DNA from: Actinocatenispora sp963805605
GTDB taxonomy: Bacteria > Actinomycetota > Actinomycetes > Mycobacteriales > Micromonosporaceae
Reading direction: 5' to 3'
DNA length: 64,000 nucleotides
Assembly: GCA_963805605.1 (NCBI GenBank)
Contig: CAWDUX010000002.1
Coordinates: 3,100,001 to 3,164,000 of the forward strand
Shown here: piece after piece, positions 16,067-24,982 of the stretch
How positions within the stretch are numbered: position 1 is the stretch's first letter
Layout of the letters: every line of letters begins with the position of its first letter
Position numbers and translations under genes: made by a program
Notes under the pieces: generated by a model
Database searches by the model: none
What the model saw: only the letters and a program-made list of their open reading frames with translations
What the model was told of the DNA's origin: nothing

Positions 16067-17302
16067 TCATCTAGGGCCTGTGACGGTCTCCGGGGCCGGG
16101 CCGGTGTAGACGGCGCGTGGTCGGAACCGGAACCGGTGCCGGTACTCCTCGATGGTGTGCCCGATCAGTCCGGCGCTGCGACCCATCAGAAACACCGCCT
16201 CGGCCGCGCCAGCGGTCAGACCGGCCCGGGCGGCGAGTAGCCCCAGGGCGAAGTCGACGTTGGGTGGCGGTCCGTCGTGCCGCCCGACCAGCGCGACGAG
16301 TTCCTCGGCCGCCGCGGCCAGTTGGTCCGCGCCGCCGGCTTCGTCGACCAACGCGCGCAGGGCGTCGCTGCGCGGGTCGCGCCGGGTGTACACGTGGTGG
16401 CCGAAACCCGGCACCGGGGTGGGGCCGGCGAGCCGGGCGGCGACCAGGTCGGCCGGGGAGCGCCCGTGTGCCAGTTCGGTCAGCAGCGACTCGACCTCGC
16501 TCATCGCGCCGCCGTGCAGCACGCCGCCGGCGGTGGCCAGGCCGGCCAGCACGGTGAGGTACGGGTCGGCCCAGACCGCAGCCGCGACCCGGGAGGCCAG
16601 GGCGGACGAGGCGAGTTCGTGGTCGGCGGTCAGTACCAGCGCGGCGTTGAGCGCCCGTAGCTGCGCAGGCTCAGGTGCGGTGGGTGCCAGCGCGGCCCAC
16701 AGCCGGGCCGCGATCGTACGGTCGGCGGGTTCATGTCGTCGTGGCAGGCAGTCGGCGAGCGCAGCGATGAGCGCCTGCCCGGTGGTGACGACCGCACCGG
16801 GCCGCCGGTCGTGCCGTAGCGGGTCGGTGCCGGCCACCACGGCTGCGGTGACCCGCAGCCGGTCGGCCGGCCGGGTGGCCGCCGGGAGCGCCTGCTGGGC
16901 GCTGCGGCCGGCCGCCAACGCGGCCCCGGTGCACTCCCAGGGCTCCGGCTGCTGGCCGGGCACCGGCGTGGTGCCGCTCCACAGCAGCGCGGCGACCTGC
17001 TCGTAGCTGGTGTCGCGGGCCAGCCGTACCGCGTCGTGGCCCCGGTAGTACAGCGAGCCGGTGGGTTCGAGCAGGGACAGTTCGGTGTCGAGTACCACAT
17101 CCAGCGACCCGGCACGGCCGCCACGGCGGGTCCGGGCGGCCAGCCGCTGCACTTCGGCCCGCTCGAACCGGGAACTGCGCCGGTCCGCTGCGACGTGCCG
17201 GGTGAGCTGGCCGCGGCTGACGTACGCGTAGATCGTGGCGGTTTTGACACCGAGCAGTTGGGCGGCCTGGCTGGTGCTGAGCCAACGGGATTCGTCCGAC
17301 AC
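16067..17302 (-). CDS. Citrate synthase with N-terminal MerR/excisionase-type HTH
   Basis: A 411-residue protein. Residues 1-55 are a helix-turn-helix of the MerR/excisionase type: WLSTSQAAQLLGVKTATIYA, then YVSRGQLTRHVAADRRSSRF. Residues ~65-411 are citrate synthase with catalytic histidines in VLHGGAMSEVESLL and PGFGHHVYTRRDPRSDAL (HHV where GHRV is usual) and the aspartate in NVDFALGLL. It condenses acetyl-CoA or propionyl-CoA with oxaloacetate. The GTG start at 17302 is 7 nt after a TATAGT box, so the message is probably leaderless. A perfect palindrome lies just upstream. A DNA-binding domain on a metabolic enzyme suggests autoregulation (inference). Confidence 0.88.
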   Translation of the reverse strand: MSDESRWLSTSQAAQLLGVKTATIYAYVSRGQLTRHVAADRRSSRFERAEVQRLAARTRRGGRAGSLDVVLDTELSLLEPTGSLYYRGHDAVRLARDTSYEQVAALLWSGTTPVPGQQPEPWECTGAALAAGRSAQQALPAATRPADRLRVTAAVVAGTDPLRHDRRPGAVVTTGQALIAALADCLPRRHEPADRTIAARLWAALAPTAPEPAQLRALNAALVLTADHELASSALASRVAAAVWADPYLTVLAGLATAGGVLHGGAMSEVESLLTELAHGRSPADLVAARLAGPTPVPGFGHHVYTRRDPRSDALRALVDEAGGADQLAAAAEELVALVGRHDGPPPNVDFALGLLAARAGLTAGAAEAVFLMGRSAGLIGHTIEEYRHRFRFRPRAVYTGPAPETVTGPR

Positions 17303-17308
17303 GCCATG

Positions 17309-17337
17309 ACTATATGTTGATGCTGTCAATATTGACA
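17309..17337 (-). promoter_or_regulatory. Promoter and perfect palindromic operator of the HTH-citrate synthase
   Basis: TGTCAATATTGACA at 17324-17337 is a perfect 14-bp palindrome. A minus-strand -10 box TATAGT (17314-17309) lies 10 bp from it and 7 bp before the GTG start, so the palindrome covers the spacer/-35 region. The same site is about 30 bp before the start of the divergent DUF2332 gene and contains TTGACA, a consensus -35 hexamer, on both strands. It could control both genes. Confidence 0.6.
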
Positions 17338-17366
17338 CTATGCCGGCGGGAGCCGACGCTGGAGCC

Positions 17367-18455
17367 ATGACCCCTTCCGAGGCGCTGGCCCGCCGGTTCC
17401 GGTTCGGCGAGCGGGAGTTCGCCAGCTCCGCGCTGTACCAGAGACTGTCCACGATCGTCGCCGACGATCCGGCGCTACTCGACATCGCCACCCACTGCCG
17501 GGTCGGCCAGCAGCCGACGAACCTGCTGTTCGCCGCGGTGCACTACCAGCTGCTCGGCGAGCCCGCCACCGGGCAACGGTCCGCGCTGGCCGACTGGTAC
17601 CAGTCCCTGGGCGGCGTCCGGCAGCCGTCGGATCCCGCACTGGTGGCGGCCTTCACCGACTTCTGCCGGGCCGGACGCAGCGAACTCATGACGCTCGTCG
17701 CCCGTCGGCTGGTCCAGACCAACGTGGTGAAGCGCTCCGCGGTGCTGCGGGTCGGCCTAGCGGCGATGGCACCCGTGCTGGCCGGTCGCCCGGTGACCTT
17801 CCTCGAGGTCGGCGCCAGCAGCGGCATCCACCTGGCCTTCGACCGGTACCGCTGCCGGATCGGTGACACCACCCTGGGGCCGGCCGACTCGCCGGTGCTG
17901 ATCGAGTCGGAGTGGCGTTCCGCGCTGCCCGTACCGACCGCGCAGGTGCGGGTCGCGGACCGGCTGGGTGTCGACCTCAACCCGGTCGACCTCACCGATC
18001 CGAACGAGCGGCGCTGGCTGCGGGCGCTGATCTGGCCAGAGAACGGGACGCAGGCCGCACTGCTCGACGTGGCCAGCCGACTGGCTGCCGAAGCGCCCAG
18101 CCGGATCATCGCCGGCGACGCGGTACGGGTACTGGCGCAGTTGGACGCCGAACTGTCCACCGACCGCCCGTTGGTGGTGTGGCACGCAGCCACCCGGGCG
18201 CACGTGCCGGCCGACCGGGTGGCGGCCTTCGACGCGGCGATCACCGCGCTGGGCCGGCGTCGACCATTGTGGACATTGTCCCTGGAGACACCGGCCGACG
18301 CGGATGAATGGCATGCGCGCCAGGGACTCTGCTACGCACTGCAACTACGGGAAGGCGCAGGTTCGCAGCGCAGACTGGCCGCCGTACACGGTCACGGGGA
18401 ATGGATCGTGCCCCTGGACTGGCCGACGGCCGACGCTGCTCAGGCGTGCCGGTAG
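17367..18455 (+). CDS. DUF2332 domain-containing protein
   Basis: A 362-residue actinobacterial protein of the DUF2332 family, function unknown. The centre TFLEVGASSGIHLAFDRYRC looks like the glycine-rich loop of an S-adenosylmethionine-dependent methyltransferase; RIIAGDAVRVLAQLDAEL follows later. The N-terminus LARRFRFGEREFASSALYQR and PTNLLFAAVHYQLL are typical of the family. I prefer the ATG at 17367 (GGAG about 6 nt upstream) over the in-frame ATG at 17340. It is divergent from the citrate synthase and overlaps the convergent PspC gene by 16 bp. Confidence 0.82.
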   Translation: MTPSEALARRFRFGEREFASSALYQRLSTIVADDPALLDIATHCRVGQQPTNLLFAAVHYQLLGEPATGQRSALADWYQSLGGVRQPSDPALVAAFTDFCRAGRSELMTLVARRLVQTNVVKRSAVLRVGLAAMAPVLAGRPVTFLEVGASSGIHLAFDRYRCRIGDTTLGPADSPVLIESEWRSALPVPTAQVRVADRLGVDLNPVDLTDPNERRWLRALIWPENGTQAALLDVASRLAAEAPSRIIAGDAVRVLAQLDAELSTDRPLVVWHAATRAHVPADRVAAFDAAITALGRRRPLWTLSLETPADADEWHARQGLCYALQLREGAGSQRRLAAVHGHGEWIVPLDWPTADAAQACR

Positions 18456-18643
18456 ATGTGCTCATCCTCGTTGGGCATCAGCAGCCACAGGATCGCGTAG
18501 ACCAGCAGCTGGCTGCCCGGCAGGATCACCGACAGGACGAACAGCAGCCGTACCATTCCCACGGACAAACCGAACCGCTGCGCCAGACCCGCGCACACCC
18601 CGGCGATCATGCGTCCCTCACGGGGACGACTCAGTGCCGCCAT
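18440..18643 (-). CDS. PspC-domain membrane protein
   Basis: A 67-residue protein consisting of a single PspC domain: REGRMIAGVCAGLAQRFGLS then MVRLLFVLSVILPGSQLLVY and AILWLLMPNEDE. PspC proteins relate to the phage-shock/envelope stress response. The ATG at 18643, with GAGG 5 nt upstream, gives the usual length; an upstream ATG at 18697 is possible. The 3' end overlaps that of the DUF2332 gene. Confidence 0.85.
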   Translation of the reverse strand: MAALSRPREGRMIAGVCAGLAQRFGLSVGMVRLLFVLSVILPGSQLLVYAILWLLMPNEDEHIYRHA

Positions 18644-18770
18644 CGAAGCCTCACTCCCCAGATCCCGTCGCACGGCCGTTGCGGCCGGCAGGGTCAACGC
18701 TACGCGCGGTGGTGGGGCCGGATCATCGCCGCGACGGATGATCCGGGGTGCCGGTCCCCTACGGGCGGCA

Positions 18771-18811
18771 CCGGAACGAAAACCAGGGAGTGGCCCTGGT
18801 TTTCGTTCCGG
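18771..18811. terminator. 18-bp perfect hairpin downstream of greA
   Basis: CCGGAACGAAAACCAGGG (18771-18788) is matched perfectly by CCCTGGTTTTCGTTCCGG (18794-18811) with a 5-nt loop. It lies about 90 bp after the greA stop and is the strongest hairpin in this part of the window. It should stop transcription on either strand. Confidence 0.75.
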
Positions 18812-18897
18812 CCCGCACCGCGCGAGGCTGGTCCGGCGGCGCGGGGCCGTGGTCGGGTGTGCCGCGCGGTCCGTACGGACGCTCAGCCCTCCGATGT

Positions 18898-19398
18898 TCA
18901 GCCCTGGAACGGTTCGAAGTCGATGATGGTGACCCTGATGTCCGCGCCGCTGGGCGCCGTGTAGCTCACCGTGTCACCCGACTTGTGGTTCAGGATGGCC
19001 TGGCCGAGAGCGGACTCCGGGCTGTAGACGGTCAGCTCCGTGGTCGCCGCGACCTCCCGGGAACCGAGCAGGAACTTCTCGGTGTCGTCGGCATCGTCGT
19101 CGAAGTGGATCGTCACGACTGTGCCCGGCGCGATGGTGGTGCTGCTCGGGGCACCGCCGACGCGCGCGTTGCGGAGAAGTTCCTGGAGGTAGCGGATCCG
19201 CCCCTCCATCTTGCTCTGCTCCTCGCGGGCCGCGTGGTATCCGCCGTTCTCCCGCAGGTCGCCTTCCTCGCGCCGTTCGTTGATCTCGGCGGCGATCTCC
19301 GGCCGCTTGGCGATGAGTTCATCGAGCTCACCCTTGAGCCGGTCATGGGCGTCCTGGGACAGCCATGTCACAGGCGCTTCGCGGTCGGTCGTCGACAC
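18898..19398 (-). CDS. greA: Transcription elongation factor GreA
   Basis: A 166-residue GreA that rescues backtracked RNA polymerase by stimulating transcript cleavage. The N-terminal coiled coil contains the acidic tip NERREEGDLRENGGYHAARE with the catalytic D-L-R-E-N. The C-terminal FKBP-like domain includes SPESALGQAILNHKSGDTV and YTAPSGADIRVTIIDFEPF. The GTG at 19398 follows GAAGGAG by 5 nt; the upstream in-frame GTG at 19404 would overlap that site. It ends in a strong hairpin and is divergent from mca across about 600 bp. Confidence 0.94.
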   Translation of the reverse strand: MSTTDREAPVTWLSQDAHDRLKGELDELIAKRPEIAAEINERREEGDLRENGGYHAAREEQSKMEGRIRYLQELLRNARVGGAPSSTTIAPGTVVTIHFDDDADDTEKFLLGSREVAATTELTVYSPESALGQAILNHKSGDTVSYTAPSGADIRVTIIDFEPFQG

Positions 19399-20012
19399 AG
19401 GCACTCCTTCGGGTTGCGATCCTCGCCGGAGCGTCGGCAGGCCGACGCTGAGTGCGAGTTTCCAAAGTTAGCAGCGGAGTACACCGGGGGGCGTACATCT
19501 CGCCAGGGACAGATTGCTGAGAGTCGGCCGCAGGTGTCCGCTTCAGCTAGCGGCGGTGCCCGTATCCAGGCATTTCATTCACACTGCCCGGCGTGAGCAT
19601 GCTGACACGTTTTGTGGCGGCCCCGGCGTGGCGCATAGTCCGCGCCCGTTTGTCCCGGGCGCCGTAGCGTCGGTGACGGCCCGCTGACGCCGCATGGCAG
19701 TCGTTCGTGATCGTGCTCGCCAGCGCCGGTGTCGACCCACGGGTGACCGTGTGCGGGGTCGGCCGGCTCGGACAGGCATGCGGCGGCCGCCGACGGGCGT
19801 GCCGGCCCGGCGGGTGCGGCGGCGTGTGGGCGCCGCGCCGCATGCTGGTCATGAACAATGTCCTCGCGATGGTGAGATGGGCATCGGCAAGAATGGGGTT
19901 GGCCCACGCCGGCTCGCACTTCCATCATGCCAAGGGGGCGCTCTGCCCGCCGGTCAGCCGGCTGGAAGCCAGAGGTATGGGCTAAGTCACATCACGAGTA
20001 CGAGGAGTCTCC
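19399..20012. other. 614-bp intergenic region without a recognisable gene
   Basis: In related actinobacteria a DUF4307 membrane-protein gene usually lies between greA and mca, but I find no convincing coding frame here. Short frames have Arg/Pro-rich, shadow-like translations. A minus-strand TAACTT near 19461-19466 could be the greA -10 box. A GAGGAG ribosome site for mca lies at about 20000. Confidence 0.5.
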
Positions 20013-20885
20013 GTGTCCGGTGATCTGCGCCTGATGGCGGTGCACGCACACCCCGACGACGAGTCCAGCAAGGGCGCTGCGGCAATGGCCCGATATGTCA
20101 AGGAAGGCGTGGACGTACTGGTCGTCACCTGTACAGGTGGTGAGCGCGGTGATGTTCTCAACCCCAAGATGGACCGCCCCGAGGTCTGGCGCGACCTGCC
20201 GGCCATCCGCAGCCGGGAGATGGCCGCCGCTCGGGAGATCCTCGGCGTACGACAGGCATGGCTCGGTTTCGTGGACTCCGGCTACCTGAAGGACTACACC
20301 CCGCAGCGGGTGTCCGAGCTGCCGGAGGACGCCTTCGCCCGTGAACCGCTGGAGGTCGCGACCGCGCCGCTGGTCAGGCTGATCCGGGAGTTCCGCCCGC
20401 AGGTGATCACGACCTACGACGAGGAGGGCGGCTACCCGCACGCGGACCACATCATGTGCCACAAGGTCAGCGTGGCCGCCTTCGACGCGGCCGGCGACGC
20501 CGGCCGCTACCAGGAGTTCGGTGAGCCCTGGCAGCCGCAGAAGCTCTACTACAACATGGGCTTCAACCGTCAGCGGATGGAGGCGATCCACGAGGCGATG
20601 CTCGCCGCCGGAATGGAGTCGCCGTACGCCGAGGCGATGGAGAAGTGGGACTGGAGCCGGGACAAGAGCGGTCGGGTGACCACCCGGGTGCCGTGCGGCG
20701 AGTTCTTCGGTGTCCGCGACGACGCGCTGCGGGCCCACGCCACCCAGGTGGACCCGGACGGCGGCTGGTTCCACGTGCCGCTGGAGGTGGCGCAGAAGAC
20801 CTGGCCGACCGAGGACTTCGAACTGGCCCGATCCCTGGTGCAGTCCTCGCTGCCGGAGGACGACCTGTTCGCCGGTCTGCGCTGA
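20013..20885 (+). CDS. mca: Mycothiol S-conjugate amidase Mca
   Basis: A 290-residue zinc metalloenzyme of the LmbE/PIG-L fold that cleaves mycothiol conjugates during detoxification, releasing mercapturates. The zinc and catalytic motif is AVHAHPDDESSKGAAAMARY; the third zinc ligand is in GGYPHADHIMCHKVSVAAFD. TGGERGDVLNPKMDRPEVWR is typical of Mca rather than MshB. GTG start with GAGGAG upstream. It shows that the organism makes mycothiol, hence is an actinobacterium. A hairpin terminator follows. Confidence 0.94.
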   Translation: MSGDLRLMAVHAHPDDESSKGAAAMARYVKEGVDVLVVTCTGGERGDVLNPKMDRPEVWRDLPAIRSREMAAAREILGVRQAWLGFVDSGYLKDYTPQRVSELPEDAFAREPLEVATAPLVRLIREFRPQVITTYDEEGGYPHADHIMCHKVSVAAFDAAGDAGRYQEFGEPWQPQKLYYNMGFNRQRMEAIHEAMLAAGMESPYAEAMEKWDWSRDKSGRVTTRVPCGEFFGVRDDALRAHATQVDPDGGWFHVPLEVAQKTWPTEDFELARSLVQSSLPEDDLFAGLR

Positions 20886-20911
20886 CACGCTCCGGGCGGT
20901 CGGGTCACACC

Positions 20912-20945
20912 CGCTGGTGGCGGTCGTGTCCGGCCGCCACCAGCG
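20912..20945 (+). terminator. Hairpin terminator after mca
   Basis: CGCTGGTGGCG (20912-20922) pairs perfectly with CGCCACCAGCG (20935-20945) around a 12-nt loop, 27 nt after the mca stop. Confidence 0.68.
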
Positions 20946-21060
20946 TCGGTGCCCGCCCGACGTGCTTGGGCGCGGTCTGGCGTACCGTTGACGCCGCTGG
21001 TCAAGGCTGTGCCACGACGGGACCGTGTCGACGGTTCCGACGAGCCGGGAGGTGTACGCA

Positions 21061-21405
21061 GTGGGGACGGGTACGGTGCTCGCCACCGGTCAGCTGCTGG
21101 CCGGTGCGCCGCTGGCGCGCAACAACTTCGGCGACACCGAGTCCGGCGGGGTCGCCGGCCCGCTGGGTCTGCTGGTCATCGTGTTGTTGGCGATCGCGAC
21201 GGTGCTACTGATCCGTAATATGAACCGTCGGTTACGCCGTCTGCCCGATCGGTTCGCCAGTCAGCAGGAATCTGACAAGGGACTCCCGCTCGGCGCCGAT
21301 TCACGGCAGGATCACTCCCACCAGGATCAGCTGGACCGGGATGGGGCAGTCGGTGGCGACGAGGAGAACCGTCGGCCGGGCGCGACGGGCGACGACGACA
21401 GCTAG
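21061..21405 (+). CDS. Small single-pass membrane protein, unknown function
   Basis: A 114-residue protein with one hydrophobic segment GVAGPLGLLVIVLLAIATVL (about residues 28-47), followed by the basic NMNRRLRRLPDRF and an acidic, Gln/Asp-rich cytoplasmic tail. This looks like the small membrane protein found after mca in many actinobacteria (by position, Rv1083-like). The GTG at 21061 has GGGAGG upstream; an in-frame GTG at 21025 is less likely. Function unknown. Confidence 0.7.
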   Translation: MGTGTVLATGQLLAGAPLARNNFGDTESGGVAGPLGLLVIVLLAIATVLLIRNMNRRLRRLPDRFASQQESDKGLPLGADSRQDHSHQDQLDRDGAVGGDEENRRPGATGDDDS

Positions 21406-21849
21406 CTCCGTGCTGCCCGTCAATGGCTACTCTGAGTGGATCCATCACTGCATTACGCTAGATCGTAGTGTGTCCAATTTGTTGACTCTTGATCCTTTTG
21501 CCCTCTCGCATTCATTGAACGGGTCACATCAGCCTCTCTCCCGATTCCCATTGATACCGGACATCCTTAACCTCCATCGGGGGAGGAGTCAGTCTCCCTC
21601 TCAAACCAACCGGGAGGGGGTGCGTCGGTCATGCGTGAGTGGGTATGGGGCTGAACGTCGGATCAGCGGCCGGGGCGGTCCGTCCCGGCCGGATCCGACC
21701 TGTCGGTGCTGCCGGCCCCCGGGCCGGCAGCCATCCGTTTCCCCGCTGGGTGGTCTGCCGATGACCGGCCAGCGGGACCTGGGGCGTACCCGTGACACGG
21801 CGTGTCGTGCAGTCCGGCTCAGAACAGCACGATCCGCGAGGTGGGAACG
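21406..21849. other. 444-bp upstream region of the GGDEF-EAL gene with hairpins
   Basis: No gene is seen. The first half (21410-21600) is less GC-rich than its surroundings and probably holds the promoter. The second half carries a perfect stem GCTGCCGGCCC/GGGCCGGCAGC (21708-21731) and a looser CCCGCTGG...CCAGCGGG pair (about 21742-21778). This is a long structured 5' leader or a terminator followed by a promoter. It does not match a c-di-GMP or ydaO riboswitch that I can recognise. Confidence 0.4.
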
Positions 21850-24426
21850 GTGCCGCTGATGACCCGGCCTGAGGCCGGTGTGACCGGCATGTCCCTCGCG
21901 CTGCGCGTACTGGTCGCGGTGGTCTGGACCGCCGGACTGGCAGTCGCCGGCGCGGCACTGGCCACCGCCGGGCACTCACCCCAGGCGTTCCGGTTCCTCG
22001 CCGCCGTCGGACTCTTTGCCGTCACCCAGCTCACCCGGACCCAGATCCGGGTCGGCAGCGAGCACATCATGATCGCCTGGGGCGAGATCGCCCTGATCAT
22101 CGGCATGTGCCTGCTGCCATGGCACTGGATGATCCCCGCAGTGCTGCTCGGCGTCCTGGTCGGCGGCCTGATCAGCGGGCTGGACACGGTCAAGGCGCTG
22201 TTCAACGCGGCCGCCTGCACACTGTCGGCGTCCGTGGCGGTCGCTGTCGCGCACCTGGTCGGCACGGCGACCGCGGTTCCCCCACTGACCCCCCGCAGCA
22301 TCACCGTACTGGTCACCGCAGCCGCGGTGTACTGGCTGGTCTCGGCCCTGCTCGTGATGCCCGCGGTGACCCTGGCGCACGGCGGCTGCCTGCGCGCGGT
22401 GATGCTGCGCAGCCTCGGTACCAAACTGCTCATCCTGATCGGCAACATCGTGCTCGGCCTGCTCGCCGTCGGTCTGGGACTTGCTGACTTCCGCTACCTG
22501 GCCTTCGCGCCCCCACTGCTGTGGCTGCTGTACGAGACCTACCAGGCCCGGATGAAGGCCGGTGAGGAACGACGCGCCTGGCAGGAACTGGCGACCGCGC
22601 TGCACGCGCTGAGCAAGCTCGACGTACCGGCCGTCGCGGAATCGGCCGTGACCGGTGCGCTGCGGCTGTTCTCACCTGACGCCGTGGAACTGACCGTGCA
22701 CCGCGCCGGCCGCCCGGACCTGCACTACCGGGGCCGCCCGGGCCTACCGCTGGCCTCGTCCACAGGTAAGGGCAGCGAACCGGGCCAGCTGGCACGCGAC
22801 TGCGTCGTCCAGCACGCCGTCGCCCAGAGCCCCGACACCGGTACGGAGATCAGCGACGCCGACCTGCCGCCCGTCGTGCAGATCCGCAGACTCACCCTCG
22901 GTACCGAGTCGGTGGGGGAGTTCCAGCTGCGGTTCCGTCGCCAGGTCGGCTTCGGTGCCCGTGACCAGTTGGCCTTCTCCGCCTTCGCCGACGCACTGGC
23001 CGCCGCCCTGCACAACGCGTCCTCACACAGCCAGCTGCTGGAAATGGCCGAACGCAAGGCGTACGAGGCCGACCACGACCTGCTGACCGGGCTGGCGAAC
23101 CGCACCAGGCTGCTGGAGTACGGCGAGGAACTGCTGCGACCGGCACCCGACACGCCGGTACGGCAGGTGGCCCTGCTGCTGCTGGACCTGCAGCACTTCT
23201 CCGACGTCAACGACACCCTCGGACACTCCGCCGGCGACGAACTGCTCCGGGCCACCGCCCGAACGCTGTCGAACCACACGCACGGCGGCGACCTGCTCGC
23301 CCGGCTGAGCGGCGACGAGTTCGCGCTGCTCATCGGCGGACTGCCGGACACACCCGACGTCTGCGAGCAGGCGGAACGGCGGGCCGGTGAACTGGCCGCC
23401 GCGCTGACCGCACCGATCGAGATCGCCGGCGTGGTGCTGTCCGTGGAAGCCTCGATCGGCGTGGTCACCGCGCCGGTCGGTGGCTGCGTGATGCCCGAAC
23501 TCCTGCGCCGTGCCGACGTAGCCGTCTACCAGGCGAAACGCTCCGGCCGCTCGCTGGTGAGCTACGAGGCGGGCCGGGACGCCGCGAGCACCGACCGGCT
23601 GGCCCTGCTGGCCGAGTTCCGGGACGCGCTCGCCGCCGACGACCAGCTGATCCTGCAACTGCAGCCGGCCGTCGACCTGGCCTCCGGCGGCCCCACCGGG
23701 GTGGAAGCACTCGCCCGTTGGCGGCACCCGCGCCGCGGCATGCTCGGCCCCGGCGACTTCGTACCCGCGATCGAACAGAGCGACCTGGTCGGACCGTTCA
23801 CCCGCTACGTACTGAACGTGGCGCTCGGGGTGATGGCCCGCTGGCACGCCGACGGCCTCGACGTACCGATCGCGGTCAACATGTCCGCACGCAGTCTGCT
23901 GGACCGGCGGCTGCCGGCCGACGTGGCCGAACTGCTCGACAAGCACCGGATGCCACCGGGCAAGCTCGTACTGGAGATCACCGAGACCGCGATGATGACC
24001 GAACTGGAGGTCATCGACGACGTCCTGGCCGGCCTGCGCGACATCGGCGTACAGCTGTCCGTGGACGACTTCGGTACCGGCTACTCCTCGCTGACCTTCC
24101 TGGCCCGCGTCGCCGTGCACGAGGTCAAGGTCGACCAGGAGTTCGTGGCCCGGATGGGCGACTCACCGGAGGCCGCCGCCATCGTGCGCAGCACCGTCGA
24201 ACTGGGCCGCGCCCTCGGCCTGCGGGTGATCGCCGAGGGCGTGGAGACCGCCGACCAGAAGGCCGCACTGGCCTCGATGGGCTGCGAGGCCGCGCAGGGC
24301 TACCACTTCTTCCCGCCACTGGACGAGGACAAGGCGGCATCGGAGCTGTGGAAACTGCGCCGCGCCGCGGAGGCCCGCGGGGCCCGGGTCATCCCGCTGA
24401 CCGGCCGCGCCGCCAACACCGACTGA
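21850..24426 (+). CDS. Membrane-bound GGDEF-EAL protein (c-di-GMP turnover)
   Basis: An 858-residue protein. About seven hydrophobic segments fill residues 15-230 (MASE-like sensor), then a GAF-like region (~235-400). A GGDEF domain follows (DHDLLTGLANRTRLLEYGEE, DLQHFSDVNDTLGHSAGDEL) whose active loop reads RLSGDEF rather than GGDEF. The C-terminal EAL domain has VEALARWRHP, NMSARSLLD, EITETAMM, VDDFGTGYSSLTFL and IAEGVETADQ. All metal-binding EAL residues look intact, so phosphodiesterase activity is expected; cyclase activity with SGDEF is uncertain. The GTG start has GAGGTGGG upstream. Such proteins influence development in streptomycetes; the signal here is unknown. Confidence 0.9.
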   Translation: MPLMTRPEAGVTGMSLALRVLVAVVWTAGLAVAGAALATAGHSPQAFRFLAAVGLFAVTQLTRTQIRVGSEHIMIAWGEIALIIGMCLLPWHWMIPAVLLGVLVGGLISGLDTVKALFNAAACTLSASVAVAVAHLVGTATAVPPLTPRSITVLVTAAAVYWLVSALLVMPAVTLAHGGCLRAVMLRSLGTKLLILIGNIVLGLLAVGLGLADFRYLAFAPPLLWLLYETYQARMKAGEERRAWQELATALHALSKLDVPAVAESAVTGALRLFSPDAVELTVHRAGRPDLHYRGRPGLPLASSTGKGSEPGQLARDCVVQHAVAQSPDTGTEISDADLPPVVQIRRLTLGTESVGEFQLRFRRQVGFGARDQLAFSAFADALAAALHNASSHSQLLEMAERKAYEADHDLLTGLANRTRLLEYGEELLRPAPDTPVRQVALLLLDLQHFSDVNDTLGHSAGDELLRATARTLSNHTHGGDLLARLSGDEFALLIGGLPDTPDVCEQAERRAGELAAALTAPIEIAGVVLSVEASIGVVTAPVGGCVMPELLRRADVAVYQAKRSGRSLVSYEAGRDAASTDRLALLAEFRDALAADDQLILQLQPAVDLASGGPTGVEALARWRHPRRGMLGPGDFVPAIEQSDLVGPFTRYVLNVALGVMARWHADGLDVPIAVNMSARSLLDRRLPADVAELLDKHRMPPGKLVLEITETAMMTELEVIDDVLAGLRDIGVQLSVDDFGTGYSSLTFLARVAVHEVKVDQEFVARMGDSPEAAAIVRSTVELGRALGLRVIAEGVETADQKAALASMGCEAAQGYHFFPPLDEDKAASELWKLRRAAEARGARVIPLTGRAANTD

Positions 24427-24427
24427 T

Positions 24428-24982
24428 TCAGAGGGCGCCCAGGTCGGCGGTGACGGGGAAAGGCACGGCAGCCCTGATCACGCCGGTGAACATCGCGCCG
24501 TCCCGATATGCCCTGGTCGCCGGGTCGAGGACATCGGTGTAGACGATGGGGACACCGGTGGCGGCCTGTTCGACCCGCCAGTAGAAGGGGATGCCAACCT
24601 TGGCGTACTGGTCCACCTTCACGACCCGGTCGGTGGTCTCCGAGCCGGGCGAGACCACCTCCACGACCAGGAGTACGTGTTCAGGGCGTGTGGGCGCGAC
24701 ATCGACGGTCTCCGCCCGGTAGACCGCGACGTCCGGGCGGCGGTTGGTGAGTGGCACGTCCTGCAGCCGGACGTCGAAGTCCGTGTCGGCGTTCCAGTCC
24801 GGGCCCGCTCCCGCCTCCAGAGCATTGGCCAGGATCCGGGCGGGTCGATTGTGCCGCTTGGATGCGCTCGGGCCCACAACGACCATTCCATCCACGATCT
24901 CGATGCCGGCACACTGCTCCTCGGACCAGGATCCGTACTGCTCTGCGCTGATCGGCGTATGCATCCACGCGGGCGCCACCAT
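24428..24982 (-). CDS. Uma2-family (DUF820) putative endonuclease
   Basis: A 184-residue Uma2-family protein, intact. Family marks are MHTPISAEQYGSWSEEQCAG, IVDGMVVVGPSASKRHN, NRRPDVAVYRAETV, VVEVVSPGSETTDRVVKVDQ and YAKVGIPFYWRVEQ, with the PD-(D/E)xK-like residues in RPDVAV and EVVSP. Function in bacteria is unproven. The best ribosome site (GGAGGAGG) is positioned for an ATG at 24993 that is out of frame; the in-frame ATG at 24982 is 17 nt from it and M7 (HTPIS) is another choice. The 3' end is 1 bp from the end of the GGDEF-EAL gene. It is a paralogue of the pseudogene at 5463. Confidence 0.82.
   Translation of the reverse strand: MVAPAWMHTPISAEQYGSWSEEQCAGIEIVDGMVVVGPSASKRHNRPARILANALEAGAGPDWNADTDFDVRLQDVPLTNRRPDVAVYRAETVDVAPTRPEHVLLVVEVVSPGSETTDRVVKVDQYAKVGIPFYWRVEQAATGVPIVYTDVLDPATRAYRDGAMFTGVIRAAVPFPVTADLGAL

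Noticed and set aside
19547..19985. Short frames between greA and mca
   Set aside because: Low-complexity Arg/Pro/Gly translations, no ribosome sites, no similarity to the DUF4307 protein expected there.
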